Shown: in pieces, positions 25,282-33,571 of the stretch
How positions within the stretch are numbered: the stretch's first letter is position 1
How the letters are laid out: each line of letters opens with the position of its first letter
Source: Catenulispora sp. EB89
GTDB taxonomy: Bacteria; Actinomycetota; Actinomycetes; Streptomycetales; Catenulisporaceae
Length of the DNA: 64,000 nucleotides
Direction of reading: 5' to 3'
NCBI RefSeq assembly: GCF_041261445.1
Contig: NZ_JBGCCU010000013.1
Coordinates: 1-64,000 of the forward strand
Program-made: the position numbers and the translations under genes
Notes under the pieces: generated by a model
Told to the model about the DNA's origin: nothing
What the model saw: only the letters and a program-made list of their open reading frames with translations
The model's database searches: none

Positions 25282-25922
25282 TTCTGGTATCCCATCATCT
25301 CAAGCGCCTGTGCCATCTCGTCCCACCAGCGCTGGAAGGAGGGGACTTGACGGAGCCGGTCGAGGTCGAGGTCGGCGGCGACGGCCGCGTACAAGTCGGG
25401 ACGCTCGGCTTGGAGCCTGCTCCCGGACCTGCGCCGTCCGGCTGCGGCCGCGGCCAGCGAGTTCAGTGCTTTCTTGGGGTCGGCGACGCCTTCGACGTCC
25501 TTGGCCCGCGCGGCCGCCGCCTCGATCACCACGGCCGAAGGCACTCCGACCGCACGTGCGAGGGTGGCGACGTCGGCGAGCAGCCATGCCTCGGTTTCCC
25601 GCACCGGGACGACGGCGACGAACGGCTCGCGGCGTACCGTCGTGACGTCGCGACGGACTTCTTCGATCTTCGCCTCAGCGGACGCGGCCGGCGTCCCGTC
25701 GTGGTGGTAGAGCACGACGTCGAAGCGGGGCAGCTCATCGAGCGCGTCGATGATCGTGTCGGGGCGCTGGTGGTCCGCCGCCGCCACCTCGACCTCAACC
25801 TGTACCTCGACGCGTCCACCGTCGCAGAGCCGCTGGATCGCCCGCCGCAGGAGAACAGGCAAGAACCACTCGTCTGAGGCGCCTTCACAGACGAGTACGG
25901 CGAGCAGTGGGCGGATCGGCAT
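25278..25922 (-). CDS. TOPRIM-like, DUF4276-type putative defence nuclease
   Basis: 214 residues. It opens with [20 protein letters not shown]; a hydrophobic strand then E-G-x-S-D is the start of a TOPRIM-like fold as in OLD-family nucleases. It continues with [12 protein letters not shown] (acidic strand end) and [13 protein letters not shown], a signature seen in DUF4276-type proteins paired with AAA ATPases. The first acidic residue of a DxD motif appears to be His. Its ATG shares a base with the ATPase stop (TGATG) and its own stop overlaps gatB (ATGA). Known two-gene ATPase/TOPRIM modules (OLD, PARIS-like, AbiL-like) block phages; the role here is inferred. Exact family is tentative. Confidence 0.65.
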   Translation of the reverse strand: MPIRPLLAVLVCEGASDEWFLPVLLRRAIQRLCDGGRVEVQVEVEVAAADHQRPDTIIDALDELPRFDVVLYHHDGTPAASAEAKIEEVRRDVTTVRREPFVAVVPVRETEAWLLADVATLARAVGVPSAVVIEAAAARAKDVEGVADPKKALNSLAAAAAGRRRSGSRLQAERPDLYAAVAADLDLDRLRQVPSFQRWWDEMAQALEMMGYQK

Positions 25923-27121
25923 CAGTCACGCAGCTCCCCGCCGGACCGGAAGAGCTCGACGCTCGCCGGACGCAACGGCCCCCAGTGCGCGGTGCTGTCC
26001 TTCGCCACCGATTCACCGGCGCGACGAGCCCGCGTCACGCGGCGCCGCTTTCCGAGTCCCACCTGTGGCACGGCGTCGAGGAACACCACATTCTCGGCGG
26101 GCAGCACGTCGAGCACGACGGGCGAGTGGCTGGCGAGCAGCACTTGCATGGGGGGCACGGACGAGTCGCCTACCGACGGCCCGGTGACCGAGGCGATGGC
26201 CCGAAGCAGCTTGCGGAGCCGCTCGGGATAGACACCGTTCTCGGGTTCGTCGATGAGCAGCGGACCGATCTGGAACGGATCAGCGAGTGTCGCAAGGATC
26301 GCGAGCGTCCGCAGCGTGCCGTCGGAAGCGATGGCTGCCTCGTAGGCAGGCTCGTCCTCGGCGGTGAACTCGATCCGGATGTCCCGACGGAGCCGATCCT
26401 CGATCACAGTGAAGTCGGTGACGTCCGGGATGATTCCGTGCAGCACCTGCCGGATCTCACGGAGCGCACCGTCCGGGTCATCTTCCGTCTGCGTGTGGTT
26501 CTGGATCTGAAAGAGGTAGCCAGGCAGGCCGGAACCGTCCGGAGCCAGGTCGTAGCGTTGCCCGATCGTCGAAAGGCGACGCAGCGCCGAGGACTCGAAT
26601 TGACACGCCCGGAGCCCGGCGAGCTCCGAGAGCAGTTCGGTCCACGATCCCAGACCTGCGGCAGCCGAGGAGCGCGCATCAGGGCTTCGCGCCACCTCGG
26701 CCGGCACGATCCGGCCATTGCTGCGCCGCAGTGTCTGGGCGAAGTCTGTTGGCCCCGACATCGGCTTGAAGAGCTCGACTTGGTGGATGAGGGCGCGCTG
26801 CCCACCGGTCTCACCCCACAAGACCTGCGTCTCGTACCGCATCGGACGCCGGTTCGAGCCGTCTGCGAACTCCACGGCGAACCGCATGGTGTCGACCCGA
26901 GATCCGTCCGCGTACTGATGAAACAGACTCTCAGCATCGCCACGGACCGCCTCGACCGCGTCGAAGAGGTCGCCCTTGACCGACGCCGCCAGGAAGCGGA
27001 ATGCGTCGATCAGGTTCGACTTCCCACCGGCGTTCGTCCCGATGACCGCAGTGAAGGTAGCCAGGTCCAGGCTGAAATCGACGAACGACTTGAAGCCGTC
27101 GATCTCAATTCTGGTGATCAC
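25922..27121 (-). CDS. ABC/OLD-type AAA ATPase, probable defence sensor
   Basis: 399 residues from GTG 27121, preceded by GAGGGG. An SMC/RecF-like N-terminus ITRIEIDGFKSFVDFSLDL leads to Walker A GTNAGGKSN (about 29-37). An insert follows, then a signature-like SDGTLRTL, Walker B PLLIDEPENGVYPERL and the switch histidine in LLASHSPVVLD. This is the AAA_21/OLD ATPase layout. In defence systems such ATPases sense or restrain a partner effector. Here the partner is the TOPRIM-like gene read through a TGATG junction. The pair sits inside the gatCAB locus; such a position is unusual. Confidence 0.82.
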   Translation of the reverse strand: MITRIEIDGFKSFVDFSLDLATFTAVIGTNAGGKSNLIDAFRFLAASVKGDLFDAVEAVRGDAESLFHQYADGSRVDTMRFAVEFADGSNRRPMRYETQVLWGETGGQRALIHQVELFKPMSGPTDFAQTLRRSNGRIVPAEVARSPDARSSAAAGLGSWTELLSELAGLRACQFESSALRRLSTIGQRYDLAPDGSGLPGYLFQIQNHTQTEDDPDGALREIRQVLHGIIPDVTDFTVIEDRLRRDIRIEFTAEDEPAYEAAIASDGTLRTLAILATLADPFQIGPLLIDEPENGVYPERLRKLLRAIASVTGPSVGDSSVPPMQVLLASHSPVVLDVLPAENVVFLDAVPQVGLGKRRRVTRARRAGESVAKDSTAHWGPLRPASVELFRSGGELRD

Positions 27122-27157
27122 GGAGCCCCCTCACCGCGGATCATCGCGGCGTTCATC

Positions 27158-27379
27158 TCAGGATTCCGCCTTTCGGGAGGACTTACGGGCCCGCAGGACC
27201 TGCAGCACACCGACGGCCAGGGCCGCGCCGGACACCGCGGCGTCGGCGAGCGCCAGCTTGTCGCCGTCGGCGCGCGCCTCCTTGAAGCGGCGCAGCAGGA
27301 CCGGCGCCAGCGTCACGGAGCTGCCGATGGCGAACAGGGTGCCGAACGTGCCGAGCGGCTTGTTCTTCTTCTTGCTCAC
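27158..27379 (-). CDS. Small membrane protein coupled to gatA
   Basis: 73 residues from GTG 27379, which overlaps the gatA stop (GTGA). A basic N-terminus (SKKKNKP), a hydrophobic segment (about 10-28), a charged turn ([12 protein letters not shown]), a second hydrophobic segment (about 42-62) and a basic tail (RARKSSRK). This predicts a two-helix hairpin. I recall a small ORF between gatA and gatB in Streptomyces too, so this is probably an old part of the operon; its function is unknown. Confidence 0.75.
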   Translation of the reverse strand: MSKKKNKPLGTFGTLFAIGSSVTLAPVLLRRFKEARADGDKLALADAAVSGAALAVGVLQVLRARKSSRKAES

Positions 27380-28896
27380 AGGGACGGCACCTCCTCGATC
27401 AGCGGACGGCCCCACTTGGTGTTCATCGCGGCCTCGACCGCGGCGCCGACCCGGTAGAGGCGGTCGTCGGCCATGGCCGGGGCGATGATCTGCAGGCCGA
27501 CCGGCAGGCCGTCCTCGGGGGCCAGGCCGACCGGGACCGACATGCCGGCGTTGCCCGCCATGTTGGTGGGGATCGTGCACAGGTCGGCCAGGTACATCGC
27601 CATCGGGTCGTCGGCGCGCTCGCCGATCTTGAAGGCGGTGGTCGGGGTGGTCGGGGAGACCAGCACGTCCACGTCGGCGAAGGCGCGGTCGAAGTCGCGC
27701 ATGATCAGCGTGCGGACCTGCTGCGCCGAGCCGTAGTAGGCGTCGTAGTAGCCGGAGGACAGCGCGTAGGTGCCGAGCATGATGCGCCGCTTGACCTCGG
27801 GGCCGAAGCCGGCCTCGCGGGTCAGGGCCATGACTTCCTCGACGCCGTTCACGCCGTCGTCGCCGACGCGCAGGCCGTAGCGCATGGCGTCGAAGCGCGC
27901 CAGGTTCGAGGAGCACTCCGAGGGCGCGATGAGGTAGTACGCCGGCAGCGCGTAGTCGAAGGACGGGCAGTCCACCTCGACGACCGTCGCGCCGAGGTCG
28001 CGCAGCGTCTGCACGGCCTCGTGGAAGCGCTGGCGGACGCCTTCCTGGTAGCCCTCGCCGTCGAACTGCTTCACCACGCCGATGCGCATGCCCTCGACGT
28101 TCGCCAGCTGCGCGGCGCCGACGACGTCCGGGACCGGCAGGTCGATGGAGGTGGAGTCCATCGGGTCGTGGCCGGCGATCACGGCGTGCAGGAGCGCGGC
28201 GTCCATGACGGTGCGCGCGCAGGGGCCTCCCTGGTCCAGGGAGGAGGAGAAGGCGACCAGGCCGTAGCGGGAGACGCCGCCGTAGGTCGGCTTCACGCCG
28301 ACGGTGCCGGTGACCGAGGCCGGCTGGCGGATCGAGCCGCCGGTGTCGGTGCCGATGGCCAGCGGCGCCTCGAAGGCGGCCAGCGAGGCCGAGGAGCCGC
28401 CGCCGGAGCCGCCGGGGATGCGGGTCAGGTCCCACGGGTTGTGGGTGACGCCGTAGGCGGAGTTCTCGGTGGAGGAGCCCATCGCGAACTCGTCCATGTT
28501 GGTCTTGCCGAGGATGACGATGTCGGCCTCGCGCAGCCGCCGGGTGACGGTCGCGTCGTAGGGCGGCAGCCAGCCCTGCAGGATCTTGGAGCCGCAGGTC
28601 GTCGGCACGCCCTTGGTGGTGAAGACGTCCTTGAGCGCCAGCGGCACGCCGGCCAGCGGGCCGAGCTCCTCGCCGCGGGCCCGCTTGGCGTCCACCTCGG
28701 CGGCCTTGGCCAGCGCGCCCTCGGCGTCGACGTGCAGGAAGGCGTGGACCTTCTCGTCGACCTTCGCGATGCGGTCCAGGTGCGCCTGGGTGACCTCGGT
28801 GGAGGTGACGTCGCCGTTCTTGATGGCGCCGGCGAGCGCGGCCGCCGTGCTCTTCGTGAGATCTTTGGTCAGATACAGTTCGCCGTCGAAGGTCAT
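27376..28896 (-). CDS. gatA: Asp/Glu-tRNA amidotransferase subunit A
   Basis: 506 residues of the amidase signature family. GatA releases ammonia from glutamine for use by GatB. Catalytic triad visible: K89 ([10 protein letters not shown]), cis-Ser S164 and nucleophile S188 (GTDTGGSIR), with the 24-residue serine spacing found in GatA enzymes, and the glycine/serine-rich [11 protein letters not shown] loop. The ATG lies one base past the gatC stop. Length is normal. Confidence 0.97.
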   Translation of the reverse strand: MTFDGELYLTKDLTKSTAAALAGAIKNGDVTSTEVTQAHLDRIAKVDEKVHAFLHVDAEGALAKAAEVDAKRARGEELGPLAGVPLALKDVFTTKGVPTTCGSKILQGWLPPYDATVTRRLREADIVILGKTNMDEFAMGSSTENSAYGVTHNPWDLTRIPGGSGGGSSASLAAFEAPLAIGTDTGGSIRQPASVTGTVGVKPTYGGVSRYGLVAFSSSLDQGGPCARTVMDAALLHAVIAGHDPMDSTSIDLPVPDVVGAAQLANVEGMRIGVVKQFDGEGYQEGVRQRFHEAVQTLRDLGATVVEVDCPSFDYALPAYYLIAPSECSSNLARFDAMRYGLRVGDDGVNGVEEVMALTREAGFGPEVKRRIMLGTYALSSGYYDAYYGSAQQVRTLIMRDFDRAFADVDVLVSPTTPTTAFKIGERADDPMAMYLADLCTIPTNMAGNAGMSVPVGLAPEDGLPVGLQIIAPAMADDRLYRVGAAVEAAMNTKWGRPLIEEVPSL

Positions 28897-28897
28897 C

Positions 28898-29209
28898 TCA
28901 GTCCTCCCCGAGGATGCGCGGTACCCGGAAACGCTGGTCCTGCGCGGCCGGCGCCTGGCTCAGCACGTCGGCCGGGTCCAGGCACGGCTGCTCCACGTCC
29001 GGCCGGGTGACGTTGACCAGCGGAAGCGCGTGCGAGGTCGGCGGGATGTCCTGGCCCTGACCGAGCTTCTGCACGGCCTCGCTGACACGGGCCACCGAGC
29101 CGAGGATGACGTCGAGCTGCTCGGCGTAGTGCGCGAGCTCGTCTTCGGACAGGTCGAGCCGTGACAGGAGCGCCAGGTGGGCGACCTCTTCACGGGTGAT
29201 AGCGGGCAT
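28898..29209 (-). CDS. gatC: Asp/Glu-tRNA amidotransferase subunit C
   Basis: 103 residues, typical size. It opens with [21 protein letters not shown], the standard GatC start, and ends with [10 protein letters not shown]. GatC wraps around GatA and GatB and stabilises the complex. First gene of the operon. Confidence 0.95.
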   Translation of the reverse strand: MPAITREEVAHLALLSRLDLSEDELAHYAEQLDVILGSVARVSEAVQKLGQGQDIPPTSHALPLVNVTRPDVEQPCLDPADVLSQAPAAQDQRFRVPRILGED

Positions 29210-29301
29210 ATGCGCGGATCCCTACGGTGTGGACTCTGCCAGGATTGAAGAAGGCGGTTTCGGACAACGTAGCCATCCTACTTCGGGGGTGTCAGGTGAC
29301 T

Positions 29302-29348
29302 TTCCGTCACGGGCCGGGGACGGCGCGCCGGATCGGCCCGTGACGGAA
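29302..29348 (-). terminator. Stem-loop between the PhzF-like gene and gatC
   Basis: A 14-bp perfect stem, TTCCGTCACGGGCC and GGCCCGTGACGGAA, with a 19-base loop, one base beyond the stop of the PhzF-like gene. It should isolate the gatCA operon from upstream reading. Confidence 0.85.
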
Positions 29349-29349
29349 C

Positions 29350-30189
29350 CTACGCCAGCGCGACAGCCGTCCCGGACACCGAGATCCCGCCCTCGCCGGC
29401 CGGGATGCCGACGGTCAGCAGGCTGGGCCGTCCCATGTCCACACCCTGATGCAGAATCACCGTCGCGGGCACCGACACCAGGCCCAGCTCGCGCAGGTAG
29501 CCGCCGAAGGCCGCGGCCGCCGCGCCGGTGGCCGGGTCCTCGAAGACGCCGCCGACCGGGAACGGGTTGCGGACCTGGAAGACCTCGGGCGACTCGCGCC
29601 AGACCAGGTCGATGGTGGTCCAGTCGTGCCGCAGCATCAGGGCGCGCAGCGCGTCCATGTCGTAGTCGAGCTCGGTGAGGCGGGCCCGGCTCGGGGTGGC
29701 CAGGATCGGGTGCCAGGCGCCGCCGAAGGCGATGCGGGGCGGGAACGCGTCGTGCAGGTCGCTCGCGGTCCAGCCGAGGATGGCGAGGAGTTCGGCCAGG
29801 ACCGGGCCGCGCAGGTCCTCGGACTTCGGCGGGACGCTGACCAGGGTGGCGGTGAGCGTGCCGTCGGGCGCGGCGACGGTGCGGACCGGGACGGTCCCGG
29901 CGCGGGTGTTCAGCGTGAGGTCGCCGGGGCCGTGCTGCTCGGCGTAGGCGACGGCGGTGGCGATGGTCGCGTGGCCGCAGAACGGGACCTCGGCCAGCGG
30001 GCTGAAGTAGCGCACGTCCATGACCCGGTCGCGGTCGGTCGGCAGCAGGAACGCGGTCTCGGAGTAGCCGACCTCCGCGGCTACGGCGAGCATCGCGGCG
30101 TCGTCCGCGCCGCGGGCGTCGAGGACCACGCCGGCCGGGTTGCCGCCGGCCGGGTCGGAGCTGAAGGCGGTGTAGCGAAGGATGTCCAC
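29350..30189 (-). CDS. PhzF-family isomerase
   Basis: 279 residues, normal for PhzF/YddE proteins (a diaminopimelate-epimerase-like double fold). Visible features: DILRYTAFSSDPAGGNPAGVV at the start, catalytic Glu44 in GYSETAFLLP, and FCGHATIATA. The second half repeats the fold with DPATGAAAAAFGGYL. No phenazine genes are near, so this is a general PhzF-like isomerase of unknown substrate. Confidence 0.9.
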   Translation of the reverse strand: MDILRYTAFSSDPAGGNPAGVVLDARGADDAAMLAVAAEVGYSETAFLLPTDRDRVMDVRYFSPLAEVPFCGHATIATAVAYAEQHGPGDLTLNTRAGTVPVRTVAAPDGTLTATLVSVPPKSEDLRGPVLAELLAILGWTASDLHDAFPPRIAFGGAWHPILATPSRARLTELDYDMDALRALMLRHDWTTIDLVWRESPEVFQVRNPFPVGGVFEDPATGAAAAAFGGYLRELGLVSVPATVILHQGVDMGRPSLLTVGIPAGEGGISVSGTAVALA

Positions 30190-30246
30190 GCCTGAACCGT
30201 AGCCGGTCGGTGCGGCGGGGCGGCAGATCCACTTCGGGGGAGGTGG

Positions 30247-30312
30247 ACCCGAACCTCAGAGCCTTCCGAACCAAGCCTCAGGGCATTCCGAACCGAGCCT
30301 CAGGCCGTCCCG
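30247..30312. repeat. 22-bp imperfect direct repeats
   Basis: Three units beginning CCGAACC and holding AGCCTCAGG-like sequence, about 22 bases apart, in the gap between the PhzF-like gene and the small ORF. The last unit runs into the end of the small ORF. Confidence 0.6.
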
Positions 30313-30476
30313 AGCCGGAACAGATCCCGCCCCGCCGACTCGTCGTCCGCGCCGTCGGCGTCCAGCGCCCGCCGCACGATGTCCCGCGCCGCCGCCAGCT
30401 CCGCCGGATCGACCCGGTGCGGGCCCGCGTCGGCGAGCGTGTCAGGGGCCTTCGCCTCGCGTCTGAACCATTTCAT
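30300..30476 (-). CDS. Small hypothetical protein
   Basis: 58 residues: a basic start (MKWFRREAKAPD), then an amphipathic helix-like VDPAELAAARDIVRRALDA and an acidic tail (DGADDESAGRD). The ATG at 30476 is preceded by GGGAGAGGG at good spacing, and codon third positions are strongly G/C, which supports coding. It follows the STAND gene by 88 bases and might be its small partner. No family recognised. Confidence 0.6.
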   Translation of the reverse strand: MKWFRREAKAPDTLADAGPHRVDPAELAAARDIVRRALDADGADDESAGRDLFRLGTA

Positions 30477-30564
30477 GATCAGCCCTCTCCCAGCGCGTCG
30501 ACTCCGACGCTACGTCGGCGCCGCGGTACGGGCAAGCAGACTCCGTCGTCCTGCGGTGCATCAC

Positions 30565-33435
30565 CTAACCTCCCCCGCGCAGCCGGTCGCCAATCTCCGC
30601 GATCAGGCGCCTGGTCTTGTCCGTGAGGCGGTGCCGCGGGCCCAGGACGCGCTCCTCGTCGACCAGCAGGGTGCTGAGTTCGTCGCGGGCTTCCGCGACG
30701 AGTCCCTGTTGCAGCACCGCCATGCCGAGGAAGTGCCGGATGCCCAGCGCGCCGGGCGAGGCGGTGTCCGCGACCCGGCTCAGGCCGCGCCGCAGCTCCC
30801 ACTCGGCCAGGTCGGGCTTCTGCTGGTAGAGCAGCGAGCGGCCGAGTGTCTGCCAGGCGTAGAGCGTCTCCGGGTATGACGGCGTCCACAGCTGGTCGCA
30901 GGCGGCCAGGATCTCCCGGCACATCGTCTCGGCCTGGCGCGCGCCCTCCACGTGCAGCAGCGCGCGGGCCCAGGTGTGCCAGACGGTCACGGTGTCGCGG
31001 TGCCGCCAGCCGTTGATCCGGCGCGCGGCGGGCAGGATCTCGCGCAGCATCGCCTCGGCCTCGACCCAGCGCTGCTGTTCGAGCAGGGCTTTGGCGAGCT
31101 GGTGGCGGCTGGCCCAGGTGTTGGCGTGGTCGGGGCCGTGGCCGGCGATCTGGCCGGCGATCACCTCGGCGAGCTCTGCCTCGGCGTGGTCGTAGCGGCC
31201 CAGCTCGATGGAGAGCCGGGCGCGTTCGTGGCGCAGGGCGAGGATCTTGGTGTCGGTCGGGGCGAAGCGGTAGCCGGCGCAGCCGTCGATGAGCGCGTCC
31301 AGAAGGGTGCCGGCCGGTTCCAGCAGGCCGGAGGCCAGCAGGTAGCGCGCGGTGGTGCGGGCCAGGTTCAGGGCCGAGACGACGAGGAAGCGCTCGCCGC
31401 TGGTGGCCGGCGAGGTGACCGTGGACAGCACGGCGTCGCGCGCGTGCGGGAACAGCGCGGCCCACACGGCCCAGTTGTCGGGGTCGTCGGCGGTGCGGTT
31501 CTCGGTGGCGGCGGCGAGGATGTCGAGCATCGCGCGGCCGTAGTCGACGCGGTGCGCCTGGACCTGGTCGTCCTCGCGGAAGACGTTGTGGACCATCGGG
31601 TGCAGCGACAGGAACTCGCTCAGGTCCGGGTCCTCGGCGCCGCGCTCGTGCTTGCGGATCAGGTACGCCTCGGCGAGCTGCCCGATGGCCAGCCGGATCT
31701 GCTCGATCGGGACGCCGGCGAACAGCGGGGTCTCGGTCAGCATCTCCGGCCGGGCCAGCAGCCGGTAGGGCACCGCGGTGTCGGACAGACAGGCGAACAG
31801 GTGCAGCAGGCGCGTCGCGGCCGTGGTGAGTCCGCGCGCCGACAGCAGCAGCGACTCGCGCACGATGCTCAGGCCCAGCACCTCCTGGCCGGACTCGGCC
31901 GCCGGGTCGCCGTTGCCGGCCTGCTCGCGGGTGCGCCACTCGGCGAGGTAGCCGGCGAAATCGGACAGGCCCGGCTCGGAGAGGAAGACCGCGCCGGTGG
32001 ACACCGAACGGACCCGGCTCGCGGCGGCGCGCAGCGCCAGCGGCAGCCCGCCGAGGGCGCGCGAGAGCTGCCGGGCCTGCTCCACTCCCCCGCAGTCGGG
32101 GCCGGCGATGTCGAGGAGCACATCGGCGCCGTCGTACTCGCTGAGCGGTTCGACCTGATGGATGCGGCACCAGGGGCCCCACACGTCGTTGTGGCCGCCG
32201 CGGGCGGTGACGATGACCGAGCCCTTGGCGGACGTCACGTCCCGGACCCAGCCGGTGCCGTCGTAGCGGCCGGTGTCGGAGGCGACGTGGCCGAGCTGCT
32301 GCGGATCGGTCGCGCCGTCGAAGACCAGGAGCCAGGGCCGGTCGTGGTGTTCCAGGCCGCGCCAGACCAGGTCGGTCTGGCTGCGCTCGCCGCGCCACGC
32401 CTCGTCGATCTCGCCACGCGGCAGGCCGAGCAGGTGCGCGACCTCCCGCATCCGAGGCGCCAGCTGCGGAACCGAGACCCACCAGACGTTCCAGCCCTCC
32501 TCCTTGCGTCGGGCCGCCACTTCGGAGGCGATGTGGGTCTTGCCGATGCCGCTCATGCCGGACAGGACGTGGACCCGGCTGCGTCCCGGCGCCATCAGGG
32601 CGCTGATGAGCGCGTCCCGGCCGCGCAACCGCCCGAGGCCGGCCGGCGGCTCGACCGAGAACTGGATGGCCTGCTGCTCGACGGCGTCCGCGCCGGTGCC
32701 GACGGCCGGACCGGAACGCTGACGCTCGGGATCGGCCGCGGCCAGCAGCGCCGGCTTGAGGATCTGGTACTCCATGGCGCTGTGGTCGGCGGGCTTGAGG
32801 ATCGAGAAGTGGTCGGCGGCGACGGTCTCGGTGGTGGGGAACCAGCCGGTGGCCTCGATGCGCGGGACGATGTTGTCCTCGCCGCCGACCACCGCGACGA
32901 CCGGGATGGGGCAGGTGTAGTCGGTGACCGCGTCGGCGTTGACCACGTTGCGCAGCACCAGCTGGTGCGCCTCGAAAACCTCGCCGTCCAGCAGCCGCAG
33001 CTGCCGCTCCTGCGGATGCCGCGCGCCGAACACCAGCCGCCGTGTCTTGGCGAAGAACGGCGAGCCCAGCGTCGGACAGGCGTAGAGCACGATCTGCCGG
33101 ATGCGCACCAGATCCCGCGCCTGCCCTCGGATCGTCGCACTGGCCAGGAACTTCTGCACCACCAGGCCGCCCTGGCTGTGCGCGACGAGCACGATCGACC
33201 CGGCCTCGCGCAGATCCTCGGCCTTGAGCCGGGTGGCCAACTGCGCGGCCAGATCGGCGAAGTCCGGGATCCGCCGATCCGGCCGCAGCCGCGCCTTCGG
33301 CGTGAAGTACTGCATGGTGTGGGTCTGGACGAAGGCCAGGTCCGGGTCGCTGCTGAGCAGGCCGAGGAAGTGTGACCAGGTGTCCGCGCCGGAGAACAGC
33401 CCGTGGACGAACAGCACATGCACCCGCGACGGCAT
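30565..33435 (-). CDS. STAND NTPase with N-terminal alpha/beta-hydrolase and TPR region
   Basis: 956 residues in three parts. First, an alpha/beta-hydrolase (1-235): HGLFSG oxyanion segment, nucleophile S87 in VAHSQGG, acid D187 in GGEDNIV and H209 in AADHF. Second, an NB-ARC-like NTPase (about 265-560) with Walker A GMSGIGKT (293-300), Walker B LLVFDG, GSVIVTAR and GGLPLAL. Third, helical TPR-like repeats (about 640-950). This is the effector-switch-sensor layout of STAND proteins, several of which are anti-phage sensors (Avs-like); others are transcription regulators. A lipase-like effector would attack lipids or esters on activation. Function inferred. Confidence 0.85.
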   Translation of the reverse strand: MPSRVHVLFVHGLFSGADTWSHFLGLLSSDPDLAFVQTHTMQYFTPKARLRPDRRIPDFADLAAQLATRLKAEDLREAGSIVLVAHSQGGLVVQKFLASATIRGQARDLVRIRQIVLYACPTLGSPFFAKTRRLVFGARHPQERQLRLLDGEVFEAHQLVLRNVVNADAVTDYTCPIPVVAVVGGEDNIVPRIEATGWFPTTETVAADHFSILKPADHSAMEYQILKPALLAAADPERQRSGPAVGTGADAVEQQAIQFSVEPPAGLGRLRGRDALISALMAPGRSRVHVLSGMSGIGKTHIASEVAARRKEEGWNVWWVSVPQLAPRMREVAHLLGLPRGEIDEAWRGERSQTDLVWRGLEHHDRPWLLVFDGATDPQQLGHVASDTGRYDGTGWVRDVTSAKGSVIVTARGGHNDVWGPWCRIHQVEPLSEYDGADVLLDIAGPDCGGVEQARQLSRALGGLPLALRAAASRVRSVSTGAVFLSEPGLSDFAGYLAEWRTREQAGNGDPAAESGQEVLGLSIVRESLLLSARGLTTAATRLLHLFACLSDTAVPYRLLARPEMLTETPLFAGVPIEQIRLAIGQLAEAYLIRKHERGAEDPDLSEFLSLHPMVHNVFREDDQVQAHRVDYGRAMLDILAAATENRTADDPDNWAVWAALFPHARDAVLSTVTSPATSGERFLVVSALNLARTTARYLLASGLLEPAGTLLDALIDGCAGYRFAPTDTKILALRHERARLSIELGRYDHAEAELAEVIAGQIAGHGPDHANTWASRHQLAKALLEQQRWVEAEAMLREILPAARRINGWRHRDTVTVWHTWARALLHVEGARQAETMCREILAACDQLWTPSYPETLYAWQTLGRSLLYQQKPDLAEWELRRGLSRVADTASPGALGIRHFLGMAVLQQGLVAEARDELSTLLVDEERVLGPRHRLTDKTRRLIAEIGDRLRGGG

Positions 33436-33571
33436 CGACGCCCCTCCCGTGGCCGACAGGACGGCGGCGGTGTCGTCCCCCGAACAGACCGTAGCGGTCT
33501 CAGGGTTCGATTACCCGGAAATCCGGGGGTTATGGGGGGCGGAGCGCTGCGGGTGGCGGCCTGAACCTGGC

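Noticed and set aside
29350-30189. PhzF-like gene as part of a phenazine cluster
   Set aside because: No phzA-E, G or other phenazine genes are near.
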